Assembly: GCF_016056305.1 (NCBI RefSeq)
Contig: NZ_JAECZC010000033.1
Coordinates: forward strand, 1-61,302
DNA length: 61,302 nt
Reading direction: 5' to 3'
Source of the DNA: Amazonocrinis nigriterrae CENA67
GTDB taxonomy: Bacteria > Cyanobacteriota > Cyanobacteriia > Cyanobacteriales > Nostocaceae
The position numbers and the translations under genes were made by a program. Every line of letters starts with the position of its first letter. Position 1 is the stretch's first letter. The notes beneath the pieces were generated by a model that saw only the letters and a program-made list of their open reading frames with translations, made no database searches and was not told where the DNA came from. Positions 1-9,498 of this stretch are shown in pieces.

Positions 1-449
1 ATACCAAATTATGTGGGTCTATACCTAAAACCCAATCTCGATAATCAAAGCGCATTTGATTGACTCGTGAACTGTCTTGCTCGCTAGCATATAGTGTTTT
101 TTTTAGTGGTCAACTTCAACCTTTGAACTGCTCGATGCATAGTCGTAACACTGACTTCGACACCACTTTTGGCTGCAAAACCAGAGCATAATTCTTCAAG
201 TATTGCATCTGGTTGCTCATCAACTAACTGCTCAATTACTGCCAAACTACTATTCCTGATTTTAGCGATCGCACCTCCTCCATGAGGCAAAGATGTCACC
301 TGTCCCGTGTCTCGATAGCGACGAATTAACCTTTTAATGAAGGATACACTCACTTGAAAGCGTTCAGCCAATTGGCGTTGCGACCCTTGTTTGGATTCAT
401 AAGCATTTATCACACGTTGGCGTAAATCTGTTGAGTAGGGAGCCGGCAT
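1..449 (-). pseudogene. IS630-family transposase, N-terminal part, frameshifted and cut by the window edge
   Basis: The first 121 residues form the helix-turn-helix DNA-binding half of an IS630 transposase: an N-terminal YSTDLRQRVI motif, a second helical segment with QRQLAERFQVS, and then the linker. The frame stops at 84 just after a run of eight A (minus strand; T run at 97-104). Beyond the run, the +1 frame continues to position 1 with a plausible transposase sequence (TLYASEQDS, then DPHNLV). The gene is therefore either inactivated by a one-base change in the A8 tract or uses slippage there to make a fused protein. The catalytic DDE residues lie outside the window. Confidence 0.75.
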
Positions 450-517
450 AACTATGAGTATTTTTGCTGCTCCTTCAGTTTACTAAATTTGGTGTCTATT
501 CAATTGAAAAACGCTGT
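1..517 (-). mobile_element. IS630/Tc1-mariner-type insertion element, right end (left end outside window)
   Basis: The transposase frame on the minus strand begins at 449, and the element appears to end near 516-517. From 518 onward the plus strand suddenly reads as the middle of a protein kinase (KPSNII, then an IDFG motif). The junction lies at a TA dinucleotide (517-518). IS630/Tc1-mariner elements insert at TA, and the kinase codons normally present here (Ile-Lys) would supply one. The 67 bp from the transposase start to the junction is a normal distance for such an end. The terminal inverted repeat cannot be confirmed because the other end is not in the window. Confidence 0.6.
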
Positions 518-1078
518 AAACCCAGCAACATCATTCGACGACGCTCTGATTGCAAGCTTGTATTAATTGACTTTGGCGCTGTCAAAGAAGTATCCACACC
601 ACAGTTAGATGATTCAGAGCCAACACCCTTTACCATTGGCATTGGTACAAAGGGATACGCACCAAGTGAACAATGCTTTGGGCGTCCGCAATACAACAGT
701 GACATCTATGCAGTCGGCATGATTGCCATTAAAGCTTTGACTGGTATCCCACCCCATGAGCTAGATAGAGATATTTATGGGGAGGTGAAATGGAGTCATA
801 AAGCTGTAGTCAGCAACTCTTTGGCTCAAATTCTTTCTCAAATGGTGCTAGATAATTGCAAACAGCGATATCAGTCTGCATTGCAAATATTAGCAGACAT
901 TGACCAATTAATCAATTCTCCAAACACCAACGTGATTTCAAAAGCTAACTCACCGATTGATACATTATCAAAAGACGATTTAGAAACTCCCACCACACCT
1001 TGGACAGGATCATTCTCAGAAACATCTGTATTAGACGACTTTAACCAGAGCAGGGGAGATGGAGGGATGGGGAGATAG
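518..1078 (+). pseudogene. Serine/threonine protein kinase, 5' half missing
   Basis: The frame starts inside the catalytic loop: only KPSN of the usual HRDxKPSN motif is present. It is followed by the metal-binding IDFG, a GTKGYAPSEQ activation segment, and the DIYAVGMIAIKALTG helix typical of cyanobacterial Pkn2-type kinases. The ATP-binding N-lobe and the catalytic Asp are absent because the upstream sequence is IS630 DNA. The last residues (SRGDGGMGR) are translated from the GGGGAG-rich repeat that starts at about 1046, so the original C-terminus is probably also lost. A TTG at 464 would give an open frame of 204 codons, but its first 18 codons come from the IS. No active kinase is expected. 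Confidence 0.75.
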
Positions 1079-1310
1079 GGAGCAGGAAAGCAGGGGAAAA
1101 ATAAATCAATTTGCTTGTTTATTTATTCAAAATTCAAGGAAGAGGGTTGTATAGAATACAGGATGATTTACTACGGGCAGGTTTACCAATATCCTCGTTA
1201 ATAGTATTGATTTGTCTTTTAAACGCACTCCTACTTACGCTTATCTTTCTCCTCATCTCCCCTGCTCCCCTGCTCCCCTGCTCCCCTGCTCCCCTGCTCC
1301 CCTGCTCAAA
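1046..1310. repeat. GGGGAGCA/TGCTCCCC short tandem repeats flanking a short spacer
   Basis: Positions 1046-1100 carry G-rich units (GGGGAGAT, GGGGAGCA-like). Positions 1258-1306 carry at least five tandem copies of the 8-mer TGCTCCCC, the complementary sequence. The two blocks could fold together into a long hairpin between the kinase remnant and the convergent gor gene. The same 8-mer recurs near 9640, 11010, 40055 and 60490. I see no gene in the 1079-1313 spacer. Confidence 0.8.
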
Positions 1311-1313
1311 ATC

Positions 1314-2654
1314 TCACCCCAGGAACTCTTCTCCAATAGTAGGATGAATGCCGATTGTATCATCTAAATCTTGCTTGGTAATGCCCTGACGAATTGCTAC
1401 CCCAAGACTTTGAATGATATCAGCTGCGTGTTCACCCACCATATGAGCGCCTAAAACTTGCCCAGAATCATTATTTACTACTAATTTAATTGTGGCTTGC
1501 TCGTCGTATTCAGTCAGCTGATACAATAGTGGTCGAAAATGGTGGCAATAGCATTTTACAGCTTCACCAAATTTTTCTTTTGCTTGAGCCTCTGTCATAC
1601 CTACACTAGCCGCTTCGGGGCGAGAAAAAACAGCAGTAGGCACATAGTCATAATTTATTTGTTGTGACTGATTGCCAAACAGTGTATTAGCTACAGCCAC
1701 ACCTTCTGCCTTAGCAACAGGAGTTAATTGGATTCCTTTGATGCAGTCACCTACAGCATAAATATTTTCTTGGGTGGTGCGGTTGTATGCATCCACTGTG
1801 ATTGCACCTTGTTTGTCAAGTTCAACTTTGACTTTTTCTAAACCAAGATTCTTGGTATTAGGAGCATAACCTGTGGCAACCAGGATCGTGTCTGTGGCGA
1901 TGATTTCCTGAAATTTGCCAGTAGTAGTCAAAAGTAAACCATCATCACAGAGTGTAATTTTTTGAGCAGTACTGTTGGTAAAAAACCGGATTCCCCGTTT
2001 GCTTAAACCTTCTTGCACACCAGAGCGGATGTCATCATCAAAACCTGATAAAATCATGGCATCATGCTCGATTACCGTAACATCGCATCCAAAAGCGTGC
2101 ATCACGCTAGAAAATTCAGTGCCAATATAGCCACCACCAATAATTGCCAAACGTTTCGGCAGATAAGGTAAGTGAAACATCTGGCGGGATGTGATAGCGT
2201 ATTCTATACCTCGAATGTCAGGCTTTGTCGGACGACCCCCTACAGCAATTACAATTTTGTCGGCTGTAACTTTACGTCCACCCAAATCTAGAGTGTGCGT
2301 ATCGACAAAAGTCGCACGTTCCCGAATTAATTCAATTCCCGCTGTTTGCAACTGCTCAATATAGGAGTGGCTAATATGTTCTAGATGCTGATACACTGAC
2401 TTCATAAACAGTGTCCAGTCAAAGTACCGTTGACAGTTGCTCCACCCATAATAGTGCGCCATTTGATTATCCTTGGCAAAGTCAGCGGCGTAAACAATCA
2501 GTTTTTTGGGAATGCAACCGCGATTTACACAAGTACCACCGATGGTTTCTTGTTCAGCAATAGCGACACGGACACCGTAGCTAGCTGCTTTTTTAGCTGC
2601 TGCTAATCCCCCAGGACCAGCACCAATGACAAACAGGTCGTAATCAAATGCCAT
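1314..2654 (-). CDS. gor: Glutathione reductase (glutathione-disulfide reductase)
   Basis: This flavoprotein would reduce oxidised glutathione with NAD(P)H in the cytoplasm. The 446-residue protein has the family order: FAD-binding GAGPGGLAAA at about 11-20, the redox-active disulfide in GGTCVNRGCIPKK (about 39-51), a second dinucleotide fold with GGGYIG near 173, the GD motif AVGDC near 300, and the C-terminal catalytic HPTIGEEF. That last motif separates glutathione reductases from dihydrolipoamide dehydrogenases. The two arginines that bind the NADPH 2'-phosphate in the E. coli enzyme are not seen after the second fold (VIEHDAMILSGFDDD instead). The gene stands alone and converges on the kinase remnant. 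The ATG at 2654 follows a weak purine-rich stretch. Confidence 0.93.
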   Translation of the reverse strand: MAFDYDLFVIGAGPGGLAAAKKAASYGVRVAIAEQETIGGTCVNRGCIPKKLIVYAADFAKDNQMAHYYGWSNCQRYFDWTLFMKSVYQHLEHISHSYIEQLQTAGIELIRERATFVDTHTLDLGGRKVTADKIVIAVGGRPTKPDIRGIEYAITSRQMFHLPYLPKRLAIIGGGYIGTEFSSVMHAFGCDVTVIEHDAMILSGFDDDIRSGVQEGLSKRGIRFFTNSTAQKITLCDDGLLLTTTGKFQEIIATDTILVATGYAPNTKNLGLEKVKVELDKQGAITVDAYNRTTQENIYAVGDCIKGIQLTPVAKAEGVAVANTLFGNQSQQINYDYVPTAVFSRPEAASVGMTEAQAKEKFGEAVKCYCHHFRPLLYQLTEYDEQATIKLVVNNDSGQVLGAHMVGEHAADIIQSLGVAIRQGITKQDLDDTIGIHPTIGEEFLG

Positions 2655-2834
2655 AAAAATCTGTTCCTTTTCAACTGTTTGGAAAGCAGAGCTATTTGAT
2701 CTTTTATAGTTATTTAGTCAACATTTGAGCTACTGTCTTTGGATGGACAAAACGGTATGGAAACGCTCTGATACGTAACAGATTGCCGCTTTACTAGCAA
2801 TTATGTACAAAAGAAACAGCGATCGCAATGACTA

Positions 2835-4259
2835 ATGCTCATGACAGAAGAATCAACTCCTGAGGGGATTGAAGAAATACTCATAAATCTTGCTGATACC
2901 AGTGCTATTCTAGCTCCATACTGGGAAGGAAGAAACTTAGCACCAGGTTTGGGCATTCCTCTGAATCGGGATTATACGCCAGAACAATGGGACTGGATTT
3001 TTGAGAGATTTATCAGCCTACTCAATAGTGAAGACTGGCAAATCAGACAACAGGCGATCGCGAGACTCAAAACAGCACTAGAAGCCGAAAGTAGGCAAAG
3101 CAACCGACAAGCAGAACGTTTACCAAATATTTTACAGGCGATCGCCGAGCAAGCAACTATCATACCAGATATCTTTGAGGAGTTCTGCGACGAATTCAGC
3201 TATTTTTGCGAAGATGAGGCTTATAGGCGTTTATTACTTCAGTGGCTAGAAGAACTGACCAGCAATGAACAGCGCCAGCTTCCCAGTGATGAAGCTATTG
3301 AAGCTGTTCAAATTTACTTCTATGGTTACGGTTGGACATGGACAGAAGCAGGAACAAAATTAATCACAGCTTTAGACCATCCTGACTTAACTATTAGAGC
3401 TAGTGCTGCTTACCAGATTGGTAAATTTTACACGAGAATACAGCAAAATAGCTGGGATGATCAGCAAGATTTGCAGATTAAGCAACAAATTGCTGAGGGA
3501 ATACCAGCCATTGAAGAAATAATGGTATTAATTCGCCAAAAAGAATTAGAAAACCCTGGGGTTGCTGGGGCTTTTGGGTTTTCGTGCCCTAAAGATAACA
3601 TTAATCTTGATTATGGAGCTTGGGTTTTAGACATTTTAGAAAATTCACCATCCCCAGAACCATATATTAAATATTTTCCCTGTCACCTTGGTTTTGATGC
3701 TCATGAACGGTTCAGTCGAGATGCAAATGCCATTCGTCGCCTGATACAAATTGGCAGAGTAGATATTGCCATCGCAGCAGCTACAGATGAAAACTATAAA
3801 ATAGCAGCATTAGAACCTTTGTTAATAGAAATGGGTTACAAAGAAGAACCCGAAATTGCCAAGGCAGCAGCTTGGCATTTAGCTTACTATTACCATTACC
3901 TGCATTCTTATGGTGCAGAATTGGGTTATGTAGAATTGATTGCTGATTTGCCAGAAATTGACCTATTCTTGTTATTTAACGAACTGGAAGTAAGAACATC
4001 ACCTTACGCAGCCATAATTTATGCCAAAGGTAAAGACCAACTTTTAAATCAAAAACTTGTCCAAAAATGGGTAGATAAAATATTTCCTGACTCAGTACGG
4101 GGAGAATCAAGAAATCATCAGTATTCAAGTAGTTTATGGTTTAGTAAAGGTTACATAAAATATCAAAGCTATGATGTAAATGAGCAGAACAAGCTTTGGA
4201 ATAACGTCATCATTGGTTATCGTTCTGATACTCCTTGGAATCCCAAAGATCTTTTGTAA
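2835..4259 (+). CDS. Helical-repeat (HEAT-like) protein of unknown function
   Basis: I do not recognise a named family. The 474-residue product is acidic, has no signal peptide or membrane segment, and looks almost wholly alpha-helical. Several segments have the spacing of HEAT or armadillo-type helices, such as SEDWQIRQQAIARLKTAL near 70 and HPDLTIRASAAYQIGKF near 190. A conserved-looking N-terminal stretch (YWEGRNLAPGLGIPLNRDY) is followed by Trp/Phe-rich helices. Either ATG at 2835 or 2841 could be the start; no clear ribosome-binding site decides. A protein-interaction role is possible but is only inferred from the fold. Confidence 0.65.
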   Translation: MLMTEESTPEGIEEILINLADTSAILAPYWEGRNLAPGLGIPLNRDYTPEQWDWIFERFISLLNSEDWQIRQQAIARLKTALEAESRQSNRQAERLPNILQAIAEQATIIPDIFEEFCDEFSYFCEDEAYRRLLLQWLEELTSNEQRQLPSDEAIEAVQIYFYGYGWTWTEAGTKLITALDHPDLTIRASAAYQIGKFYTRIQQNSWDDQQDLQIKQQIAEGIPAIEEIMVLIRQKELENPGVAGAFGFSCPKDNINLDYGAWVLDILENSPSPEPYIKYFPCHLGFDAHERFSRDANAIRRLIQIGRVDIAIAAATDENYKIAALEPLLIEMGYKEEPEIAKAAAWHLAYYYHYLHSYGAELGYVELIADLPEIDLFLLFNELEVRTSPYAAIIYAKGKDQLLNQKLVQKWVDKIFPDSVRGESRNHQYSSSLWFSKGYIKYQSYDVNEQNKLWNNVIIGYRSDTPWNPKDLL

Positions 4260-4448
4260 GTTGGCAATTATATTTCATAAAAAGTGGAGAAAATAACAAT
4301 TTAATAATTTAAATACTAAAAGTTTGAGATTGAGGATTGATAATAATCACATTTGGTAAAGTAAAATAAGTGAGCAAAATTTTTACTTTTTGAAATTAAG
4401 TTCGATGAATTCCATCTTCCTGTACCATCCGTCGAACAAAATAAATTC

Positions 4449-5489
4449 ATGACAACCAACCGAATTCAAACTTCCCTATTACCCATTTTTTCACCAGTAA
4501 TTGCCATAGGATCTGCCTTAGCCGTTGGTGCAGTCCTCATCTTATTCGCTGGGGCAAATCCCATAGCAGCATATACCGCGTTGTTTCAAGAATCCCTTTC
4601 TACCTACTTCGGATTTGGCAACACCCTTACCAAAATGACACCGCTATTATTCACTAGTTTAGGAGTGTTAATAGCATTGCGTGCAGGTCAATTTAATATC
4701 GGTGGCGAGGGACAAATTTATTTGGGTGCTTTGGGAAGTACTTTAATAGGGTTATATTTGCAAGGATTACCAGCTTTAATCCACATTCCCTTAGCATTAT
4801 TAGCAGGCTTTTTATTTGGTGCAATTTGGGGTTGGATTCCTGGTTATCTCAAAGCAATGCGGGGAGTAAATGAAGTAATCACTACTTTGTTATTGAATTA
4901 TATAGCCGTGAATTTAGTTAGCTACTTGGTGCAAAATCCTCTCAAAGCACCGAGTGCGCCTAGTGCTTATTCACCATTAATTGCTAAATCTGCTCAGTTA
5001 CCGATTATCTTACCCCAGAGTCTTGCCCATGCAGGAATTTTATTAGCGTTAATAGCAGCCGGAATATTGTGGGTATTGTTAGTGCGATCGCCTTTAGGAT
5101 ACCAAATCAATGCGGTGGGATTTAACTCTACTGCTGCCCGTTATGCTGGGATTTCTGTAGAACGTACCGTTATGTTAGTAATGACGTTAGCGGGTGGTTT
5201 AGCAGGGTTAGCAGGTGCATCTGAAGTAATGGGCTTGAAGTATCGGTTATTTGAACAAGTCTCACCTGGTTATGGATTTGATGCCATTGCGATCGCTTTT
5301 TTAAGCCGTGGTAGTGTTTTCGCTGTAGTGCTGACTTCTCTATTTTTCGCAGCCCTTCGCAGTGGTGCCAATGTCATGCAGCGCAGTGCTGGAGTACCCG
5401 TAACTGTGGTTTACGCCATTCAAGGATTGACTGTGCTATTCATTGCCGTTGCTTTGGCTTTGGAATATCGGATCAAGGGTAAAGTTTAG
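4449..5489 (+). CDS. ABC transporter permease, nucleoside/simple-sugar type (BPD_transp_2 family)
   Basis: The 346-residue protein is very hydrophobic, with eight to ten predicted membrane segments. It carries the features of permeases paired with BmpA-like lipoproteins: LALRAGQFNIGGEGQIYLGA near residue 75, a GVNEVITTLLLNYIA loop near 140, and the cytoplasmic coupling region RYAGISVERTVMLVMTLAGG near 225, which contacts the ATPase. Such permeases take up nucleosides or similar compounds and normally work with a second permease, a double-length ATPase and a binding lipoprotein. None of these is adjacent, so the partners must be encoded elsewhere. Confidence 0.85.
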   Translation: MTTNRIQTSLLPIFSPVIAIGSALAVGAVLILFAGANPIAAYTALFQESLSTYFGFGNTLTKMTPLLFTSLGVLIALRAGQFNIGGEGQIYLGALGSTLIGLYLQGLPALIHIPLALLAGFLFGAIWGWIPGYLKAMRGVNEVITTLLLNYIAVNLVSYLVQNPLKAPSAPSAYSPLIAKSAQLPIILPQSLAHAGILLALIAAGILWVLLVRSPLGYQINAVGFNSTAARYAGISVERTVMLVMTLAGGLAGLAGASEVMGLKYRLFEQVSPGYGFDAIAIAFLSRGSVFAVVLTSLFFAALRSGANVMQRSAGVPVTVVYAIQGLTVLFIAVALALEYRIKGKV

Positions 5490-5584
5490 GGACTGGGGAC
5501 TGGGTACTGGGTACAGGGGACTGGGGATTAGGGAAGAGTTTCCCAATTACCAATTACCAATTACCCATTCCCAATTCACATTAA
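5490..5584. repeat. GGGACTG / CCCAATTA short tandem repeats between convergent genes
   Basis: Imperfect heptamer units rich in GGGACTG and GGGTACTG (5490-5535) are followed by CCAATTAC/CCAATTC units (5540-5580). This is the short tandem repeat type typical of Nostocales spacers. It separates the convergent ABC permease and pheS genes. Confidence 0.7.
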
Positions 5585-6577
5585 TTAAAATTGCTGCAAA
5601 AACCGCAAATCACTGGCATACAATCGGCGAATATCGTCGATTTGGTGTAATACCATTGCAAAGCGTTCTACACCAAAACCAGCAGCAAATCCAGTATAAA
5701 CTTCTGGGTCATAACCTACAGCTTTGAGTACATTGGGATCGACCATACCGCACCCCATAACTTCTAGCCAGCGACCATTCCATTGCAAATCCACTTCTGC
5801 GGATGGTTCTGTGAAGGGGAAATAACTGGCGCGGAAGCGAATTGGCAACTCGCCAAACATTTCTTGTAAAAACACCTTAATAGTGCCTTTGAGGTCTGTA
5901 AACGTCAGCCCCTCATCAATTGCTAAAAGTTCTATTTGATGGAAAACAGCGGAGTGAGTGGCATCTACATTATCTCGCCGATAAACTCGCCCTGGCGCCA
6001 CAACTCGGATGGGTGGTTCCTCCTTTTCCATGTAACGAATTTGTACTGATGAGGTATGAGTCCGTAGCAAATTGCCATCTGGCAGGTAGAAAGTATCCTG
6101 CATATCACGGGCGGGGTGATCAGGCGGGGTATTAAGAGCCTCAAAATTATAATAGTCGGTTTCCATCTCTGGGCCTTGAGCTACGGTGTAGCCCATACCG
6201 ACAAAGATATCCAGCGCCCGGTCAATAATACCGTTCAGGGGATGAATGCGACCTTGAGGGCGGTAAATTCCCGGCATTGTCACATCCAAAGTTTCGGATT
6301 CTAACTGTAGTTGAATTTGTGCTGCTTCTAGGGCGAGACGTTGCTGGTCTAAACTAGTTTGCAGGGACTCCTTGACTGTATTCGCGATCGCCCCAATTTT
6401 TGGGCGTTCCTCCGCACTCATCTGCCCCATACTTCGCAACAGTGCCCCTAGTTGCCCCTTCTTACCCAGATAGCTAACTCGGAGTTCTTCTAGACGTTCT
6501 AGGGTATCAGCGGCGGCGATCGCTTTTTCTCCTTCTTGCCGCAGTGCTAAAAGTTGAGCCTCTAAATTGTTAGTCAT
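5585..6577 (-). CDS. pheS: Phenylalanine-tRNA ligase alpha subunit
   Basis: The alpha chain of the alpha2-beta2 synthetase charges tRNA-Phe. The 330-residue protein has an N-terminal coiled coil (about 1-90) that binds tRNA. The class II catalytic core follows: motif 1 around [20 protein letters not shown] (111-130), motif 2 region [12 protein letters not shown] with [11 protein letters not shown] (154-183) and [13 protein letters not shown] (197-209), and motif 3 GFGVERFAM (300-308). Length matches the family. The beta-subunit gene pheT is not adjacent, as is common in cyanobacteria. The gene is monocistronic and read away from surE. Confidence 0.97.
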   Translation of the reverse strand: MTNNLEAQLLALRQEGEKAIAAADTLERLEELRVSYLGKKGQLGALLRSMGQMSAEERPKIGAIANTVKESLQTSLDQQRLALEAAQIQLQLESETLDVTMPGIYRPQGRIHPLNGIIDRALDIFVGMGYTVAQGPEMETDYYNFEALNTPPDHPARDMQDTFYLPDGNLLRTHTSSVQIRYMEKEEPPIRVVAPGRVYRRDNVDATHSAVFHQIELLAIDEGLTFTDLKGTIKVFLQEMFGELPIRFRASYFPFTEPSAEVDLQWNGRWLEVMGCGMVDPNVLKAVGYDPEVYTGFAAGFGVERFAMVLHQIDDIRRLYASDLRFLQQF

Positions 6578-6654
6578 TAGTTATTAGTCAATAGTCATTA
6601 GTTATTGGTCATTAGTCCAATGTTTTGGACAACCCGACAAATAATCTTAGTAGT

Positions 6655-6735
6655 ATGGCATTAGTGAAGTACCCCTAGTGACGCTTCGCAACACTTAGGG
6701 CTTCCTGACCTCACCCACTACTGCGGGTGATACCC
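6655..6735 (-). ncRNA. Putative IS200/IS605 right end / omega-RNA-like hairpin region
   Basis: On the minus strand, directly downstream of the TnpB relic, lie two hairpins: CACCC...GGGTG (about 6714-6731) and a CACTTAGGG / CCCCTAGTG stem (about 6672-6698). They surround a GAAGCCCTAAG stretch. This arrangement resembles the structured 3' ends of IS200/IS605 tnpB genes, where the right end overlaps the guide-type RNA. The element is decayed, so function is doubtful. Confidence 0.4.
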
Positions 6736-7037
6736 AATCTTTCAACTGGCTGTTCAGGCGTAGATTTTCCTTCTTCCAAGGGTATTTTTGATTCAGAGAA
6801 TAGCATCAGGTTCAAGGTAGCATTAATATCTCTGTCCCAAAAACTTTTGCATTCTGGACACTCCGATTCACGAATAGCAAGTGTTAAATCTTGTTTTAGG
6901 TGTTCTTGAAGGCTAGGGTAGGGTAGGATAAAAGCTGAAATTACTCTACCTACTTTTGAATAGGAGCCTGAGTAGTAAAAAACTTTATCTTTTTGTCCAT
7001 CAGGGGTCAAATACATACGAAAATTTTTATGAACCAT
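6711..7037 (-). pseudogene. TnpB (IS200/IS605 OrfB) C-terminal relic
   Basis: The open frame is 108 codons. It contains half of the TnpB zinc-ribbon (ECPECKSFWDRDINATLNL). The DRD residues belong to the last RuvC-like catalytic motif of TnpB. The preceding 55 residues do not resemble the rest of TnpB, and the normal protein of about 400 residues is missing, so this is a remnant. It lies between pheS and surE, followed by hairpins resembling an element right end. Confidence 0.6.
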
Positions 7038-7360
7038 CCATTATCCTAACCTAGGGCAAGCCGCCCAGAAGGCATCTACAAACTTGAGAATTTTTTGGTC
7101 AAAACCACACCTCTTTTTACCAGTTTATAGGCAATTGAACATGCGAGTATGTTTTTTGTTCTTAGCTGGTGACACTAGACATTGACAATTAGCCTGTGAC
7201 TGTTGACCCCTTGGGGGTGACGCTACAAGCGTCAAAGATCGCTGTTGAGATCGCCAGTCACTCAGGGGGGACTCGGGTCTCCACGAAGTGGGGATTGGGG
7301 GAAAACTCCCTTTGAAGCACGCTGGCTCACTCTGGACTGTTGACTATTGACTATTTGCAC
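7038..7360. other. Spacer upstream of surE, no gene seen
   Basis: The only structures seen are a perfect short hairpin (TGACGCT with AGCGTCA, near 7220) and a GGGGGACTCGGG / CCACGAAGTGG imperfect stem near 7265-7300, which look like small dispersed repeats. Probable surE promoter region, but no confident -10/-35 could be picked. Confidence 0.4.
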
Positions 7361-8158
7361 ATGAAATTACTCATTAGCAATGATGATGGTATTTCTGCCC
7401 TAGGTATTCGTACTTTAGCTAACTGCTTGGCAGAAGCAGGTCATGATGTAACTGTAGTTTGCCCAGATCGCGAACGCTCTGCAACTGGACATGGACTAAC
7501 CCTCCATCAGCCGATTCGTGCTGAAATTGTCGAGTCACTTTTTCATCCCACAGTTAATGCTTGGGCTTGTGATGGCACACCCTCAGATTGTGTGAAATTG
7601 GCGCTGTGGGCTTTGCTAAAATCGCCTCCTGACTTAGTTCTTTCTGGCATTAATCATGGTGCAAATTTAGGAACTGAAATACTTTATTCTGGTACTGTTT
7701 CTGCTGCTATGGAAGGACTCATCGAAGGCATTCCCAGCATAGCCCTGAGTCTTACCAGTCATACATCAAAGGACTTTCAACCTGCTGCTCAGTTTGCCAA
7801 AATCTTAGTAGAGCAACTGGCTGTAAAACCTCTACCCGATTTAATGTTGCTCAACGTTAATGTTCCAGCTGTCAAGTGGGAAGAAATTACTGGTGTTACC
7901 CTCACCCGTCAGGGAGTGCGCCGCTATGTTGATGTTTTTGACAAGCGCGTAGATCCGCGTGGTAAAACATATTACTGGTTAACTGGAGAAGTGCTAGAAG
8001 ACGTGGAACCACCAGAAGGCTTAAATTTACCACATAATGTGCCTATCGATGTAGATGTCATCCGTAAAAACTACATTAGCATCACGCCGTTGCAATACAA
8101 TCTTACTTATGGTAACGGACTGGAAAAATTATCTAATTGGGAATTTCATTTTTCTTAA
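7361..8158 (+). CDS. surE: 5'/3'-nucleotidase SurE
   Basis: This metal-dependent nucleoside monophosphate phosphatase is a survival protein. The start was placed at 7361, where [10 protein letters not shown] matches the family N-terminus; an ATG-like start 21 bp upstream would add seven unrelated residues. Metal ligands visible are Asp8 and Asp9 (NDDG), Ser40 in [11 protein letters not shown], and Asn98 in [10 protein letters not shown]. The 265-residue length is normal. The C-terminal extension ([12 protein letters not shown]) is usual for cyanobacterial members. Confidence 0.95.
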   Translation: MKLLISNDDGISALGIRTLANCLAEAGHDVTVVCPDRERSATGHGLTLHQPIRAEIVESLFHPTVNAWACDGTPSDCVKLALWALLKSPPDLVLSGINHGANLGTEILYSGTVSAAMEGLIEGIPSIALSLTSHTSKDFQPAAQFAKILVEQLAVKPLPDLMLLNVNVPAVKWEEITGVTLTRQGVRRYVDVFDKRVDPRGKTYYWLTGEVLEDVEPPEGLNLPHNVPIDVDVIRKNYISITPLQYNLTYGNGLEKLSNWEFHFS

Positions 8159-8601
8159 ATTACTTGACAGTGATTCTCAAATGAATCAAACATACAGAAC
8201 AGGGGAATTGGGCATTGGGCATTGGGCATTGGGCATTGGGCATTGGGCATTGGGCATGGTAGTTAAGAATAGAAGTTACTTCTCCCTCATCTCCTCTGCT
8301 CCCCTGCTCTCTAATCTACTGGTAAGCCGCAAAACATAGTTAAATGTATTACAACAGGAAAATTTAGGCTATAAAGACTATAAAGTAGAAATACTCCCAA
8401 TATTAGCGATACAAGTATGCTCGTAAAATATGAGGTTATTGGCTCGTAGTAGATTAACTACGTTTATACAATTGAGCCACATAGGGTATGCTGTTTTACC
8501 AATAAATACAGATTCCACCAAATGTGGTAGTACAGCATAGACTTAACAAAGCAAGTAAAATTTTGTTGTCGATCGCCCGCTCAGTCCAGCAAGCAACACC
8601 C
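8159..8601. repeat. Spacer with GGGCATT heptamer array
   Basis: Positions 8207-8257 hold about seven tandem copies of the heptamer GGGCATT. A short CTCCCTCATCTCC-type run follows at 8280-8310. Downstream, 8340-8600 is AT-rich and probably carries the promoter of the next gene. No further gene seen. Confidence 0.75.
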
Positions 8602-9498
8602 ATGTCCAGGATCAAGAATCAATTTACCGTACAATTTTGGGGCGTTCGCGGAAGCATCCCCAGTCCAGGACCACACACCGTTCGTTATGGTGGTAATACC
8701 CCTTGCGTTGAGATGCAAGTGGGCGATAAACGCTTAATTTTCGATGGTGGTACCGGACTGCATGTCTTGGGGCAATCTTTATTGCACCAGATGCCGATAG
8801 AAGCTCATCTATTTTTTACCCACTCTCACTGGGATCACATGCAGGGTTTTCCCTTCTTTGTGCCAGGGTTTGTCAAAGGAAATCATTTTCATATTTATGG
8901 CGCGATCGCTCCTGATGGTTCCACCATAGAACAGCGACTCAATGACCAGATGCTACACCCCAATTTTCCTGTACCCTTGCAGATCATGCAGGCAAATTTG
9001 CATTTTTACAACATTGAACCAGGGCAACCAATACAAATCAATGACATTACCATAGAGACGGCATCTCTCAACCATCCGGGTGAAGCTATAGGATATCGAG
9101 TCAATTGGCTTGGTGGTGCTGCTGCTTACATTACGGATACAGAACATTTTGCCGATAGGGTGGATGAAAATGTCTTATGGCTATCTCGCAACGCCGACAT
9201 CCTCATCTATGATTCTACCTATACTGATGAGGAATACCATTCACCAAAATCTCCCAAAATTGGCTGGGGACATTCTACATGGCAAGAAGCTGTGAAACTT
9301 GCTAAAGCAGCTAATGTCAAAACTCTGGTAATTTATCATCACGATCCCGCTCACAATGATGACTTTTTGGATTCTGTAGGAGAACAAGCAGCTCTTCAAT
9401 TTCCTGGTGCAATTATGGCACGGGAAGGAATGGTGCTTCAAGTTCCTACCTCAGTTCCCTTATCAGAATCTTTTCCTGTCAGCAAGTTTTCTGTGTAA
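8602..9498 (+). CDS. Metallo-beta-lactamase-fold hydrolase (PhnP-like group)
   Basis: The protein opens with the FWGVRGSIPSPG and VRYGGNTPCVE motifs of the subgroup that includes phosphodiesterase-like and PhnP-like enzymes. The dinuclear metal site is clear: THSHWDH at 73-79, a later His in LNHPGE, TDTEH, and the C-terminal YHHDPAHND. The substrate cannot be told from sequence; cyclic nucleotides or a phosphodiester are possible. I prefer the ATG at 8602 (298 residues). A GTG at 8524 would add 26 residues without family character. Monocistronic. Confidence 0.85.
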   Translation: MSRIKNQFTVQFWGVRGSIPSPGPHTVRYGGNTPCVEMQVGDKRLIFDGGTGLHVLGQSLLHQMPIEAHLFFTHSHWDHMQGFPFFVPGFVKGNHFHIYGAIAPDGSTIEQRLNDQMLHPNFPVPLQIMQANLHFYNIEPGQPIQINDITIETASLNHPGEAIGYRVNWLGGAAAYITDTEHFADRVDENVLWLSRNADILIYDSTYTDEEYHSPKSPKIGWGHSTWQEAVKLAKAANVKTLVIYHHDPAHNDDFLDSVGEQAALQFPGAIMAREGMVLQVPTSVPLSESFPVSKFSV

